From an uncultured Flavobacteriales bacterium (GTDB lineage Bacteria; Bacteroidota; Bacteroidia; Flavobacteriales; UBA1820): 64,000 nt of DNA. This document shows positions 17,645 to 25,779 of the stretch, piece after piece. The stretch is from positions 40,348 to 104,347 of the forward strand of contig CALJDR010000022.1 in the NCBI GenBank assembly GCA_938023515.1, in the 5' to 3' direction. A program made the translations under genes and the position numbers. Position 1 is the first letter of the stretch, and each line of letters begins with the position of its first letter. Below the pieces are notes generated by a model, which searched no databases, was not told the DNA's origin, and saw nothing but the letters and a program-made list of their open reading frames with translations.

Positions 17645-19411
17645 ATGGGACAATTCTTTAAAATGTTCTTCGCAGCCCTGCTGGCCGGGGTGGTGTTGAT
17701 GATCCTGCCTTTCCTGATGTTTATCGGGTTCGTTTCGGTGCTGTCCAGTTTCGGAGAGCAGCCTGAAGTGACGGTCAAACCCTCCAGTACGCTGGTAATC
17801 GATCTGAGCGTGCCTATCATGGACAAAGCAGTGGAAGATCCGATGGCCATTTTCACTTCGTTCTCTTCGATGACGGGGAATGTGTCGATGCCTATCAGCC
17901 TGCGGGAGCTTACCGAGGCTATCGCCTATGCAGCCGAAGATGAAAATATCGAGGGCATATCGCTCACCGGCGAGGGGTTCGGCGGGGGTATGGCGCAACT
18001 GGTGGCCGTACGCAAGGCGTTGGATGAATTCAAGGAGTCGGGTAAGTACGTGACGGCCTATGCCAACCTGTATAGTCAGGGCGATTATATCGCCAAGAGT
18101 GTGGCCGACAATATATTCCTCAATCCCAACGGCACGGTCGACCTGAAAGGGCTTTCGATGACCAATATGTTCTTCAAAGGTTTTGAGGAAAAATACGGCA
18201 TCGGGGTGCAGGTGTTCCGCACCGGAAAATTCAAAAGCGCGGTTGAACCGTTCCTGTTGGATAAAATGAGTCCGGAAAACCGCCGGCAGAGCCTTGAGCT
18301 TATTACTACAATATGGGATACGCTGTCCTCGGCCGTGGCTGTCGCCCGGGAATATACCCGCGCGCAGGTGGACAACATCGCTTCCGGCCGGCTTGGGTTT
18401 ACGGCCACCGGAGCGTTGGATTGCGGACTGGTGGACAGCCTGATGTATGCCGGGCAGTACGATGATTTCCTGGATAGCCTCGGCGGGAAAAACCGGATCA
18501 AATATGCTGAGTACGCCCGATACCTCTCTATGAAGTCCAAGGCTAAAGCCGAAGACCGGATCGCTGTGATCTATGCGCAGGGGGATATCGTATACGGCAA
18601 AGGCAAAGCGACCGAGATCAGCGAGGACGCTATGCGCAAAGCCCTGAAGAAAGCCAAGGACGACGACCGGGTGAAAGCGGTCGTGCTGAGGGTGAACTCG
18701 CCCGGCGGGGTGTCCATTACGGCGGATAATATCTGGAAGATGGTCGAAGACCTCAAAGCGGAAAAACCCGTCGTCGTTTCGATGGGCAACTATGCCGCTT
18801 CGGGTGGCTATTACATATCCTGCGGGGCTAATTATATCTTTGCCGAACCGACGACCATCACCGGATCCATCGGAGTGTTTGCCTATATCCCCAATGTGGA
18901 AAAATTAGCCAATAAGAACGGTATCACGACCGATGAGGTGTCCATCTATCCCAATTCGGCCGACCCGACCTTCCTTACCCCGGTAAGCGACGGTTTGGGC
19001 AAGATCATCCAGAAAAGCATCGAGGGGACTTATGCCCAGTTCGTAGGCCGGGTGGCCGAAGGCCGCCATATGGCAACTGCATCGGTGGATTCCATTGCGC
19101 AGGGCCGCGTATGGAGCGGTATTTCCGCCCTGAAGCTCGGACTGGTGGACGAGATCGGGGGGATCGGCAGTGCGGTCGAGAAGGCTGCCGAGTTAGCAGG
19201 AACGGAAGATTATTCGGTGACGGAATACAGTCGTACCCCTTCGTCCTTCGAACAGTTCATGACTATATTGAACAGCTCCTCCGATATGAAGGTGCGCTCC
19301 CTGATCGGGGACGATATGTTCGAGATGTACAGTGCGGCCCGCCGGGCGTCCGAATCGGACAAACCGGTCGTAATGTCGCGTTTGCCATACGGGATGCGGA
19401 TAAATATGTAG
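17645..19411 (+). CDS. sppA: Signal peptide peptidase SppA, 67-kDa type
   Basis: The 588-residue protein is an inner-membrane serine protease that cleaves leftover signal peptides and membrane-bound peptides. One transmembrane helix near residues 10-35 anchors it. Two tandem SppA/ClpP-like domains follow, as in the long E. coli form. The expected Ser-Lys dyad is present: Lys197 in FKSAVEPF of the N-terminal half and Ser386 in NYAASGGYY of the C-terminal half, preceded by RVNSPGGVS. The gene lies about 100 bases after the M64 gene with a hairpin between; no good separate promoter was seen, so partial read-through is possible. A terminator at 19431-19465 follows. Confidence 0.95.
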   Translation: MGQFFKMFFAALLAGVVLMILPFLMFIGFVSVLSSFGEQPEVTVKPSSTLVIDLSVPIMDKAVEDPMAIFTSFSSMTGNVSMPISLRELTEAIAYAAEDENIEGISLTGEGFGGGMAQLVAVRKALDEFKESGKYVTAYANLYSQGDYIAKSVADNIFLNPNGTVDLKGLSMTNMFFKGFEEKYGIGVQVFRTGKFKSAVEPFLLDKMSPENRRQSLELITTIWDTLSSAVAVAREYTRAQVDNIASGRLGFTATGALDCGLVDSLMYAGQYDDFLDSLGGKNRIKYAEYARYLSMKSKAKAEDRIAVIYAQGDIVYGKGKATEISEDAMRKALKKAKDDDRVKAVVLRVNSPGGVSITADNIWKMVEDLKAEKPVVVSMGNYAASGGYYISCGANYIFAEPTTITGSIGVFAYIPNVEKLANKNGITTDEVSIYPNSADPTFLTPVSDGLGKIIQKSIEGTYAQFVGRVAEGRHMATASVDSIAQGRVWSGISALKLGLVDEIGGIGSAVEKAAELAGTEDYSVTEYSRTPSSFEQFMTILNSSSDMKVRSLIGDDMFEMYSAARRASESDKPVVMSRLPYGMRINM

Positions 19412-19430
19412 TTGTTTAAATGTTTGATAT

Positions 19431-19465
19431 AAAGGGTGTTATTCGAAAGAGTACCGCCCTTTTTT
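19431..19465 (+). terminator. Probable terminator after sppA
   Basis: AAAGGGTG pairs with CGCCCTTT (one G-T pair) across a 16-base loop and ends in six T. The stem is modest. Confidence 0.6.
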
Positions 19466-19508
19466 CGTTATTTTACATAAAAAACAGTTATATGCCGGTA
19501 AAATGACG

Positions 19509-19516
19509 TACCTTTG
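19509..19516 (+). promoter_or_regulatory. -7 box TACCTTTG and long leader of the DEAD-box helicase gene
   Basis: TACCTTTG matches the consensus and would give a 5' leader of about 160 bases before the helicase start at 19683. The leader holds a CCCG/CGGG hairpin near 19613-19628 and a stronger CCGTTTT/AAAACGG stem at 19642-19662, shortly before the start codon. Long structured leaders are known for cold-shock helicase genes in other bacteria; a role here is inference. Confidence 0.55.
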
Positions 19517-19682
19517 CACCGCATTTAAGCAATCGTTCCTTTACCTGTAATATTTGCATATTATCAGCCGGCGGCGATCAATGGCCGCGAAGTAAAAGAC
19601 AATGTGATGAAAACCCGTTTTGTGCGGGCGAATGCTCGGATCCGTTTTCCGAAGAAAAACGGCAAAATAATAAGCAAATATT

Positions 19683-20933
19683 ATGTTATTTGAAGATTTG
19701 AAACTTTCTGCGCCCGTACTCAGGGCGCTGACGGATGCGGGCTACCAGACCCCCACTCCTATTCAGGAACAAGCCATTCCTTTGGTATTAGACGGACGCG
19801 ACCTGCTGGGCAGCGCCCAGACAGGCACCGGCAAAACTGCCGCGTTCGCCCTGCCTATCGTCGAACTTTTAAGTGAAGAGCGTCCTTCCGGCAAACGTCC
19901 GATACGGGCGTTGGTGCTTACTCCTACCCGCGAACTCGCCGGGCAGATATCCGACAATTTCCGGATGTATGCCAAATATACCGGCCTGCGCGAGACTGTG
20001 GTGTACGGCGGGGTGTCACAGTTCAACCAGACCCGCGAATTGGGCCGGGGGGTAGACATACTCATCGCCACTCCGGGGCGCCTGCTGGACTTGATGAACC
20101 AGGGTTTTGTAAACCTGCGCAATGTTGAATTCCTGGTGCTGGACGAGGCCGACCGTATGCTCGACATGGGCTTTATCCACGACATCCGCAAGATCATGGC
20201 CCAGGTGCCCGAAGACCGGCAGACGCTGTTCTTCTCGGCCACCATGCCGCCCAATATCTGCGCGCTGGCTTCGGATATCCTTTCCGATCCCGAGCGGGTA
20301 GAGGTCAGCCCCGAATCCTCGACGGTGGATACAGTCGAGCAAAAAGTGTATTTCGTCGAAAAAGGCAATAAGAAGTCTCTGCTGCTTTCCCTGCTGGAAG
20401 ACCCGGATATGGACTCCGTACTGGTCTTTTCGCGGACTAAGCATGGGGCGGACCGCCTGGCCCAGATACTTTCCCGCTCCGGGATAAAGTGCGATTCCAT
20501 CCACGGAGACAAGAGCCAGAACGCCCGTCAACGTGCCTTGGATAATTTCAAGAGCCACCACAACCGGGTGCTGATCGCGACCGATATTGCCGCCCGGGGT
20601 ATCGATGTGGACAACCTGTCGTATGTCGTGAATTACGACTTGCCGGCCGATTCCGAATCCTATGTACACCGTATAGGCCGTACAGGCCGCGCGGGGCGTG
20701 AAGGGATTTCGGTATCGTTCTGCGACGAAAGCGAGCTCGGATACCTGAAAGATATCAAGAAGCTGATCGGCCGTTCTATCGAAGTGGTGGACGACCAGCC
20801 TTTCCACTGCCCGGAGTACGCTTTTGCGGCCGAACGCGCCTCGCAGGCGCAGCAGCCCAAAGTAGCCTCCAAAGGAGGTAATAAGGCCAAACGTTTTTTC
20901 CGCCGGGGCTTCTCGGGCCGTAAGGCAGTATAA
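19683..20933 (+). CDS. DEAD-box ATP-dependent RNA helicase (RhlE-like)
   Basis: This 416-residue cytoplasmic enzyme shows all core motifs: Q motif (TPTPIQEQAI, about 24-33), Walker A SAQTGTGKT at 44-52, PTRELA at 81-86, DEAD at 154-157, SAT at 185-187, ARGID in the second domain and HRIGRTGR near residue 330. The basic tail (about 385-416) is rich in Lys and Arg and likely binds RNA. Such helicases remodel RNA during ribosome assembly and mRNA decay, often in the cold. The short tail and RMLDMGF motif resemble RhlE more than CsdA/DeaD. The unusually long leader may carry temperature-dependent control. Confidence 0.94.
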   Translation: MLFEDLKLSAPVLRALTDAGYQTPTPIQEQAIPLVLDGRDLLGSAQTGTGKTAAFALPIVELLSEERPSGKRPIRALVLTPTRELAGQISDNFRMYAKYTGLRETVVYGGVSQFNQTRELGRGVDILIATPGRLLDLMNQGFVNLRNVEFLVLDEADRMLDMGFIHDIRKIMAQVPEDRQTLFFSATMPPNICALASDILSDPERVEVSPESSTVDTVEQKVYFVEKGNKKSLLLSLLEDPDMDSVLVFSRTKHGADRLAQILSRSGIKCDSIHGDKSQNARQRALDNFKSHHNRVLIATDIAARGIDVDNLSYVVNYDLPADSESYVHRIGRTGRAGREGISVSFCDESELGYLKDIKKLIGRSIEVVDDQPFHCPEYAFAAERASQAQQPKVASKGGNKAKRFFRRGFSGRKAV

Positions 20934-20998
20934 GGAAAAACAGGAGGAAATCTCTATCCCTTGTCGGTAAAAGAACCGGGCCCTTTTCGGGAAATCGG

Positions 20999-21006
20999 TA
21001 TCTTTG
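20999..21006 (+). promoter_or_regulatory. -7 box TATCTTTG of the radical SAM gene
   Basis: The octamer lies 17 bases before ATG 21024. It overlaps the region that a longer reading frame from 20961 would translate, so it supports the start at 21024. Confidence 0.55.
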
Positions 21007-21023
21007 CGGACAAGGGATTTTTT

Positions 21024-21893
21024 ATGCAGTATATCGAAGCAAAATCCATATTGTCCAAACTCCGGCAGGCCGACGGCCTGTTCGGCATTACCTACAATAT
21101 GAACCTCTACCGGGGATGCCAACACGGGTGTATCTACTGCGATACCCGCAGCGATTGCTACGGGATAGGGGACATCTCGAAAATATCGGTCAAGCGCAAT
21201 GCGCTGGAACTCCTCGAGCGGGAACTCCGCGCCAAGCGGGGCCGGAAAGGCACGATCGGCACCGGCTCGATGAACGACCCTTATATGCCTGCCGAAGAAA
21301 AAACCGGGATCGTGCGCGAGGCCTTGGCCCGGATAGCCACGTCGCGTTTTCCGGTGCATGTCATCACGAAAGGGACGCTCATTACGCGGGATGCGGATAT
21401 TCTGCAGGATATATCAGCGGTATATGCGGCGGTCAGTTTTACGGTGACATGCGCGGACGATGCGCAGGCCCGGATACTCGAACCGGGGGCTCCGCCTTCG
21501 TCCGCCCGGTTCAAGGCGATGGAAACACTGGCCTCCCGGGGTATTTATACAGGGATAACGCTCATGCCACTGCTCCCTTTTCTGACCGATACGGTGGAAA
21601 ATGTGCGGGAAATACTCCGCCGGGCCAAAGACAGCGGCGCGTACTATGTACTGCCGATGTTCGGGACGACCCTGCGCGCCGGTTCGCGGGATTATTTCTA
21701 CCGGGCGCTGGAAAAACAGTTTCCGGGAATGAAAGAGCGGTATGTATCGACATTCGGCAGCCGCTACGAGTGCCGGAGCGATAATTATAAAGTGCTGTCC
21801 GAAATGTTTTACGGGGAGTGCCGGCAGTTGGGGCTCCAGACCCGCATGGAGTTTTACCCGGGAGCACCGCAAGCTCAGATGTCACTGTTCTGA
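21024..21893 (+). CDS. Radical SAM protein, spore photoproduct lyase-like (SPL/Rv2578c group)
   Basis: The 289-residue product binds a 4Fe-4S cluster through Cys32, Cys36 and Cys39 (RGCQHGCIYCD), the CxxxCxxC radical SAM motif. The rest fits the small radical SAM barrel, with GTGSMNDPYMPAEE and a conserved ITLMPLLPFLTD stretch. Proteins of this kind are often labelled SPL family, yet true photolyase activity is unproven outside spore formers, and this organism is not expected to sporulate. The start at 21024 is preferred over 20961 because a TATCTTTG promoter box lies at 20999-21006. It is monocistronic, ended by a strong bidirectional terminator. Substrate unknown. Confidence 0.85.
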   Translation: MQYIEAKSILSKLRQADGLFGITYNMNLYRGCQHGCIYCDTRSDCYGIGDISKISVKRNALELLERELRAKRGRKGTIGTGSMNDPYMPAEEKTGIVREALARIATSRFPVHVITKGTLITRDADILQDISAVYAAVSFTVTCADDAQARILEPGAPPSSARFKAMETLASRGIYTGITLMPLLPFLTDTVENVREILRRAKDSGAYYVLPMFGTTLRAGSRDYFYRALEKQFPGMKERYVSTFGSRYECRSDNYKVLSEMFYGECRQLGLQTRMEFYPGAPQAQMSLF

Positions 21894-21907
21894 AACGGTA
21901 CGACTAT

Positions 21908-21940
21908 AAAAAAGCCCGCTCTGTAAAGAGCGGGCTTTTT
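21908..21940. terminator. Bidirectional terminator between convergent genes
   Basis: AAAAAAGCCCGCTC pairs with GAGCGGGCTTTTT across a short loop. It separates the radical SAM gene from the minus-strand TlpA-like gene. Confidence 0.88.
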
Positions 21941-21956
21941 GCGGATTTATATCGGG

Positions 21957-23168
21957 CTATTCGCCAAGCAGGCTTTTCAGCCGCAGCCCTACCGGGTCCT
22001 TTTCCGGGTTGTATCCTCCCTGGCGGATCAGGATCTTGCCGTCGGGCGATACGAGGATCTGGGAAGGGTACAGGCTGATGCCGTATAGCACGTTCACCGA
22101 TCCAGGGCCCTGAGGGGTTTCGTACATATTGACCTGATGCCAGGTCAGGCCGTCTTCTTTTACCGCTTTACGCCAGGCTGCATCGTCGCGGTCGAGTGCC
22201 AGGGAGATCATCACGAAGTTTTCCCGGTCTTTGTATTTTTCGTACAGCGGCACCATGAATTTGTTCGCCTCGCGGCAAGGACCGCACCATGAGCCCCAGA
22301 AATCCAGCAGGACGTATTTTCCGCGGAAATCGGACAGCGTTATTTTCTGCCCGTCGATGCCGGTAAGGGTGAAGTCCGGAGCATCTACGCCGGCCTTTAT
22401 CCCTTCGTTGTTCTTTTTCCAGGCTTTGGACATGGCCAGAATGTCCCCCATTTTTTTGCCGGCGGGCGTCTGTTTGGCTTTATCGCCGAGCAGGCCGAAT
22501 AGTTCTTCGCGGTGTTTGTCGCCGTAACTCCCCTTTACCCCACTCAGCACGTAAGCCGAAAAAGGGTCGTCCGGATAGCGACGGATATACTCGTCCATCA
22601 ACTGGTAGGATTTTTCGACCACCGCCCAGGTCTGATTGTTCAGTTCTTTGATCGTTTTGATCAGGGAGTCCATTTCAGGGCCTTTGGACATCGCATGGGT
22701 AGCTTTTTCCACGGCAAACAGGGAGTCCGAATAGATGCAGGCCTCTGCGTAGATCTTGTCCAGGGAATCGAAGTAGGTCCGGTGGCGGTAATCGTCGTAG
22801 ATGCCTCCGCTTACCTGTAGGGCACCCAACTGGAAAAGGTCGCCTTTTACGGTGATCTTGTCCGAAGGGTTCAAGCATAAACGGTATACTTCGGAGCTAC
22901 GGACGTCGTCTATCACCTTTCCGGCGGGAAGGTAATAAAGTACTCCTTCGCAGGTGTAGGGCACTGTGATGCTACCTTCGGCGCGGCCATTGCGGGTGGC
23001 GGTGATCGTGTCGATGCGGCTCCCTTCCGGGTCGGCCCGCAAAAGGACCGAATCGCCTTTTTTGAGGTTTTTCAATCGCAAATCGACCGTTACGGGCTGC
23101 TGAGCTGCCGCTTCGAAGGCGAAAAGTCCTGCCAACAGGGACAGGAAAAGGGCTTTGTTCTGTTTCAT
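21957..23168 (-). CDS. TlpA-type thiol-disulfide oxidoreductase with N-terminal DUF4369
   Basis: The 403-residue protein has a signal peptide (cleavage near AAAQQ, residues 20-24), a DUF4369-like beta domain (about 25-130), a helical linker, and a C-terminal thioredoxin domain (about 265-400). The redox motif is Cys295-Gly-Pro-Cys298 in FWGSWCGPCREAN. Such proteins act in the periplasm or at the membrane surface, reducing or exchanging disulfides in cytochrome c maturation or stress response; many paralogues occur per Bacteroidota genome, so the client is not predictable. The gene stands alone between a terminator and a DUF3109 gene 78 bases upstream. Confidence 0.9.
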   Translation of the reverse strand: MKQNKALFLSLLAGLFAFEAAAQQPVTVDLRLKNLKKGDSVLLRADPEGSRIDTITATRNGRAEGSITVPYTCEGVLYYLPAGKVIDDVRSSEVYRLCLNPSDKITVKGDLFQLGALQVSGGIYDDYRHRTYFDSLDKIYAEACIYSDSLFAVEKATHAMSKGPEMDSLIKTIKELNNQTWAVVEKSYQLMDEYIRRYPDDPFSAYVLSGVKGSYGDKHREELFGLLGDKAKQTPAGKKMGDILAMSKAWKKNNEGIKAGVDAPDFTLTGIDGQKITLSDFRGKYVLLDFWGSWCGPCREANKFMVPLYEKYKDRENFVMISLALDRDDAAWRKAVKEDGLTWHQVNMYETPQGPGSVNVLYGISLYPSQILVSPDGKILIRQGGYNPEKDPVGLRLKSLLGE

Positions 23169-23246
23169 TTTTTAAACGGATAGGTTTTATGCATAAGACC
23201 CCGCCGAAAGGGGAATAGTTTCAAATAGTATAGAAAAAACGCGCGG

Positions 23247-23837
23247 TTACCGGCGCTTTTCGAGTTCTTTTAGGTATTCTTCCGCCGTGAGTTCCAATTC
23301 CTGGTACCAGTCCTTCCCGAAACGCCGGATAAGAGGCTCCCTTAGGAACTTATATACCGGGACCTTCAGTTTCCGGCCCAATACACAGGCATCCCGGCAA
23401 ACGTCCCACCGGTTGTAGTTCAGGGCGGTGAAGGACATGATCCGACTGAGCCGGACGGGATACAGGTGGCACGAGACGGGTTTTTTGAACGAGATATGGC
23501 CATCCGCATAAGCTTTTTCGATGGCGCAGGTGGCCGCGCCGCCCGGTTCGTACACCAGGTAGGCGCACTCTTTTCCTCCCGCCAGCGGGGTGGATGGCAG
23601 GTGATCGTACGGGTCGTTCACCCAGGTGCCCTGCAGGCGTACGGCTTCGATACCCTCGGGACGCATGTAAGGTTTTACCCGGGGATAGATTTCCTCCAGG
23701 ATGGCTTTTTCGTTCTCATCTACCGGGGCCCCGCTGTCGCCTGCCACGCAGCATGCGCCTTTGCATTTGGCCAGGTCGCATACGAACGATTCGAGCAGCA
23801 GGTCGTCCGATACCAGTGTATCCTTGATCTGTAGCAT
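23247..23837 (-). CDS. DUF3109 family cysteine-rich protein
   Basis: The 196-residue cytoplasmic protein has a cysteine cluster near the N-terminus (CDLAKCKGACCVAGDSG, about residues 19-35) and further Cys-His residues in VSCHLYPVRL and DVCRDACVLG. The pattern resembles the YkgJ-type zinc or iron chelating proteins, and DUF3109 is a Bacteroidota-rich family with that pattern. It may bind an iron-sulphur cluster or zinc; the function is unknown. The start is set by the MLQIKDTLV context just after the divergent gap to the SPOR gene. Confidence 0.88.
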   Translation of the reverse strand: MLQIKDTLVSDDLLLESFVCDLAKCKGACCVAGDSGAPVDENEKAILEEIYPRVKPYMRPEGIEAVRLQGTWVNDPYDHLPSTPLAGGKECAYLVYEPGGAATCAIEKAYADGHISFKKPVSCHLYPVRLSRIMSFTALNYNRWDVCRDACVLGRKLKVPVYKFLREPLIRRFGKDWYQELELTAEEYLKELEKRR

Positions 23838-23932
23838 GGATACAAAAATAGTTTTTTTAGCCTTTTTTTAGGGTATTTTCACGGGATAATCTCTAAATTT
23901 GTCAAAATGACTAAATCCGGTCTTACAGAGCG

Positions 23933-24334
23933 ATGAAAGTAGTAAAAACAGCTATACTGGCCGCCGTATTTTTCTGCGCGGCTTCCTTGTCCGCCCAGAA
24001 TATGGGCATGGTGACCGTCAAGGCCGACCCCCGGATCGAGCACTTGCTCCGCCTGAGGGTGGAAAACAATAGCGACGGGCGCCGGGTGGACGGGTATGTG
24101 ATACAGATCTATTACGGCCGGCTTCAAAAAGCCCGGGATGTCATGACCGCTTTCCAGGAGAGCTATCCTTTCGAATATTCGGAGATCGAATACGATACGC
24201 CCGACTATAAGGTATTCGTGGGAGCTTATCTGACCGAGGCACAGGCGCGGGAAGCCTTATCCCTGCTCAAGCAAAACCCGGATTATTCGGGGGCTTTCGT
24301 GCGTCCGAAAAAGATAACCGTTTACGACGACTGA
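23933..24334 (+). CDS. Small exported SPOR-domain-like protein
   Basis: The 133-residue product has a signal peptide (about 1-21, cleaved after LSAQ). Its body resembles one SPOR fold (about 52-128), with YVIQIYYGRLQKARDV, the central YKVFVGAYLTEAQAREAL element and a final strand. SPOR domains bind peptidoglycan lacking stem peptides at division sites, which would place this protein in the periplasm near the septum. It is followed after 14 bases by the first M16-like gene on the same strand, so the three genes probably form one operon. Confidence 0.78.
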   Translation: MKVVKTAILAAVFFCAASLSAQNMGMVTVKADPRIEHLLRLRVENNSDGRRVDGYVIQIYYGRLQKARDVMTAFQESYPFEYSEIEYDTPDYKVFVGAYLTEAQAREALSLLKQNPDYSGAFVRPKKITVYDD

Positions 24335-24348
24335 TATTTTTTGTAAAA

Positions 24349-25779
24349 ATGATACGCAGCACAGGCATGAGATTGATCGCCGGATTATTTGTTGCGGTGT
24401 TTGTCGCACTGCCCGGGCTTTTGCATGCCCAAAAGGTACAGTTCGAGCGTTTCGTAATGCCTTCGGGGCTGCGGGTATTGGTGCATAGCGACGACCGTTC
24501 GCCGGTCGTGTCGGTAGGGTTGATGTATAGGACGGGACTGAATGACGAACCGAGTACGCTGGCCGGCATAAACGCCGTTGTGGCGGCTATGAGCACCGAA
24601 TCTTCGGCCCATTTATCTCCCGGGCAGTATCGGTCGATCATGGGGACGTACGGCGGGAAGAGTACCGTCGACGTGAGTTACGACGTGACGTTCTTCTGCG
24701 ATAGTTTTTCTTCCAATATGCTCAAAGGGGCTATTTGGCTGGCTGCGGAAAAGGCTTACGGTTTTCGGGAGGATACGGTTGCTTTTGCCCAGGTAGCCGC
24801 AAAAGTGGCCGGCGAAGCATCCGTCCGGCAGCGCCGTACCGGCGACCGGGAAGAAAAAGCCTTATACGATATGGTACGCACCGTGAATCTGCGGCTGGTG
24901 CCGGAAGTGGCTACCCTGGACAGCGGGATCACGATGACGGCTGCCAAGGCTTACGAAAAATTGTATTTCAATCCAAAAAAGGCGGTTTTGGCCATCAGCG
25001 GCGATGTGAACGTCGATTCCGTCCGCCGGTATGTGGTGGAAATGTTTTCCCTGCTTCCGCCCGATACGCTGAAAGTGAACTTGAAACCCACTTTATTCTC
25101 TGTCCGGAAACCGGCTGCCGATACGGTGGTGCTTTCCGGCGGGAAGGCCGTGGATGTGGGCAGCGGGATATTGGCGGTAGGAGGGTATGATAAGCATATC
25201 GATACGCTATATATCCCTCAACCGAACGAATCCGTTATTTTCGCCTGGCAGATACCCCCGTATAGCGATCCTCAGTTCGAGGTGTTCGATTTTATCAGTA
25301 CGGTGCTCTGCGCTTCGAGCGGTTCCAGATTGGACAAGGCGTTGGTGGAAGAGGAAGGATTGGCTACATCGGTGCAGCCGTTTATCCTGCCGATGGAGCG
25401 GGCCTCCGTTTTTGCCTTTAAGGTAGACCTGCGGCCAGGAGTGAAGATTTCCCAGGCCGAGGCAGTCGTCCACCGGGAGCTCGAGCGGATGCGGAATTTC
25501 AATATCACGGCCGGAGAACTGAAAAAGGCGGTCAACGCTACGCAGATGTCTCAATGGCAGTACATATCTTCCAATGAAGGGATGGTGCGCAATATGGCCC
25601 TTACCGAATTGCTGTACGGGGATGCGGCGGTATTCAACTCGCGGATGGAAAAGCTATCCACGATCACCCAGGAAGATGTCCGTATAGTGATGCGGCGTTT
25701 TTTCCGCACCGATAATATGAAAACGATCTATGAACTTCCCTCCTCGCGCAGGGAACAATCTTCCGCAGGTTCGAAATGA
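24349..25779 (+). CDS. M16-family peptidase homologue lacking the zinc motif (inactive-type)
   Basis: The 476-residue product has a signal peptide ending near LLHAQ and the general M16 fold: an N-terminal half starting FVMPSGLRVLVHSDD and a C-terminal half near residues 255-450. Active M16 enzymes carry HxxEH shortly after the GxxDEP-like turn. Here that segment reads LNDEPSTLAGINAVVAAMST, with no histidine or glutamate in the zinc positions. The distal Glu region (GEASVRQRR) remains. It is therefore probably a non-catalytic subunit, like one half of heterodimeric M16 pairs. Its stop overlaps the start of the next, larger M16-like gene by four bases (ATGA), implying coupled translation and a complex. 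An alternative ATG is at 24367. Confidence 0.85.
   Translation: MIRSTGMRLIAGLFVAVFVALPGLLHAQKVQFERFVMPSGLRVLVHSDDRSPVVSVGLMYRTGLNDEPSTLAGINAVVAAMSTESSAHLSPGQYRSIMGTYGGKSTVDVSYDVTFFCDSFSSNMLKGAIWLAAEKAYGFREDTVAFAQVAAKVAGEASVRQRRTGDREEKALYDMVRTVNLRLVPEVATLDSGITMTAAKAYEKLYFNPKKAVLAISGDVNVDSVRRYVVEMFSLLPPDTLKVNLKPTLFSVRKPAADTVVLSGGKAVDVGSGILAVGGYDKHIDTLYIPQPNESVIFAWQIPPYSDPQFEVFDFISTVLCASSGSRLDKALVEEEGLATSVQPFILPMERASVFAFKVDLRPGVKISQAEAVVHRELERMRNFNITAGELKKAVNATQMSQWQYISSNEGMVRNMALTELLYGDAAVFNSRMEKLSTITQEDVRIVMRRFFRTDNMKTIYELPSSRREQSSAGSK

Noticed and set aside
20961..21023. N-terminal extension of the radical SAM protein
   Set aside because: The region contains the TATCTTTG promoter box, and the residues it would encode do not look like part of the family.
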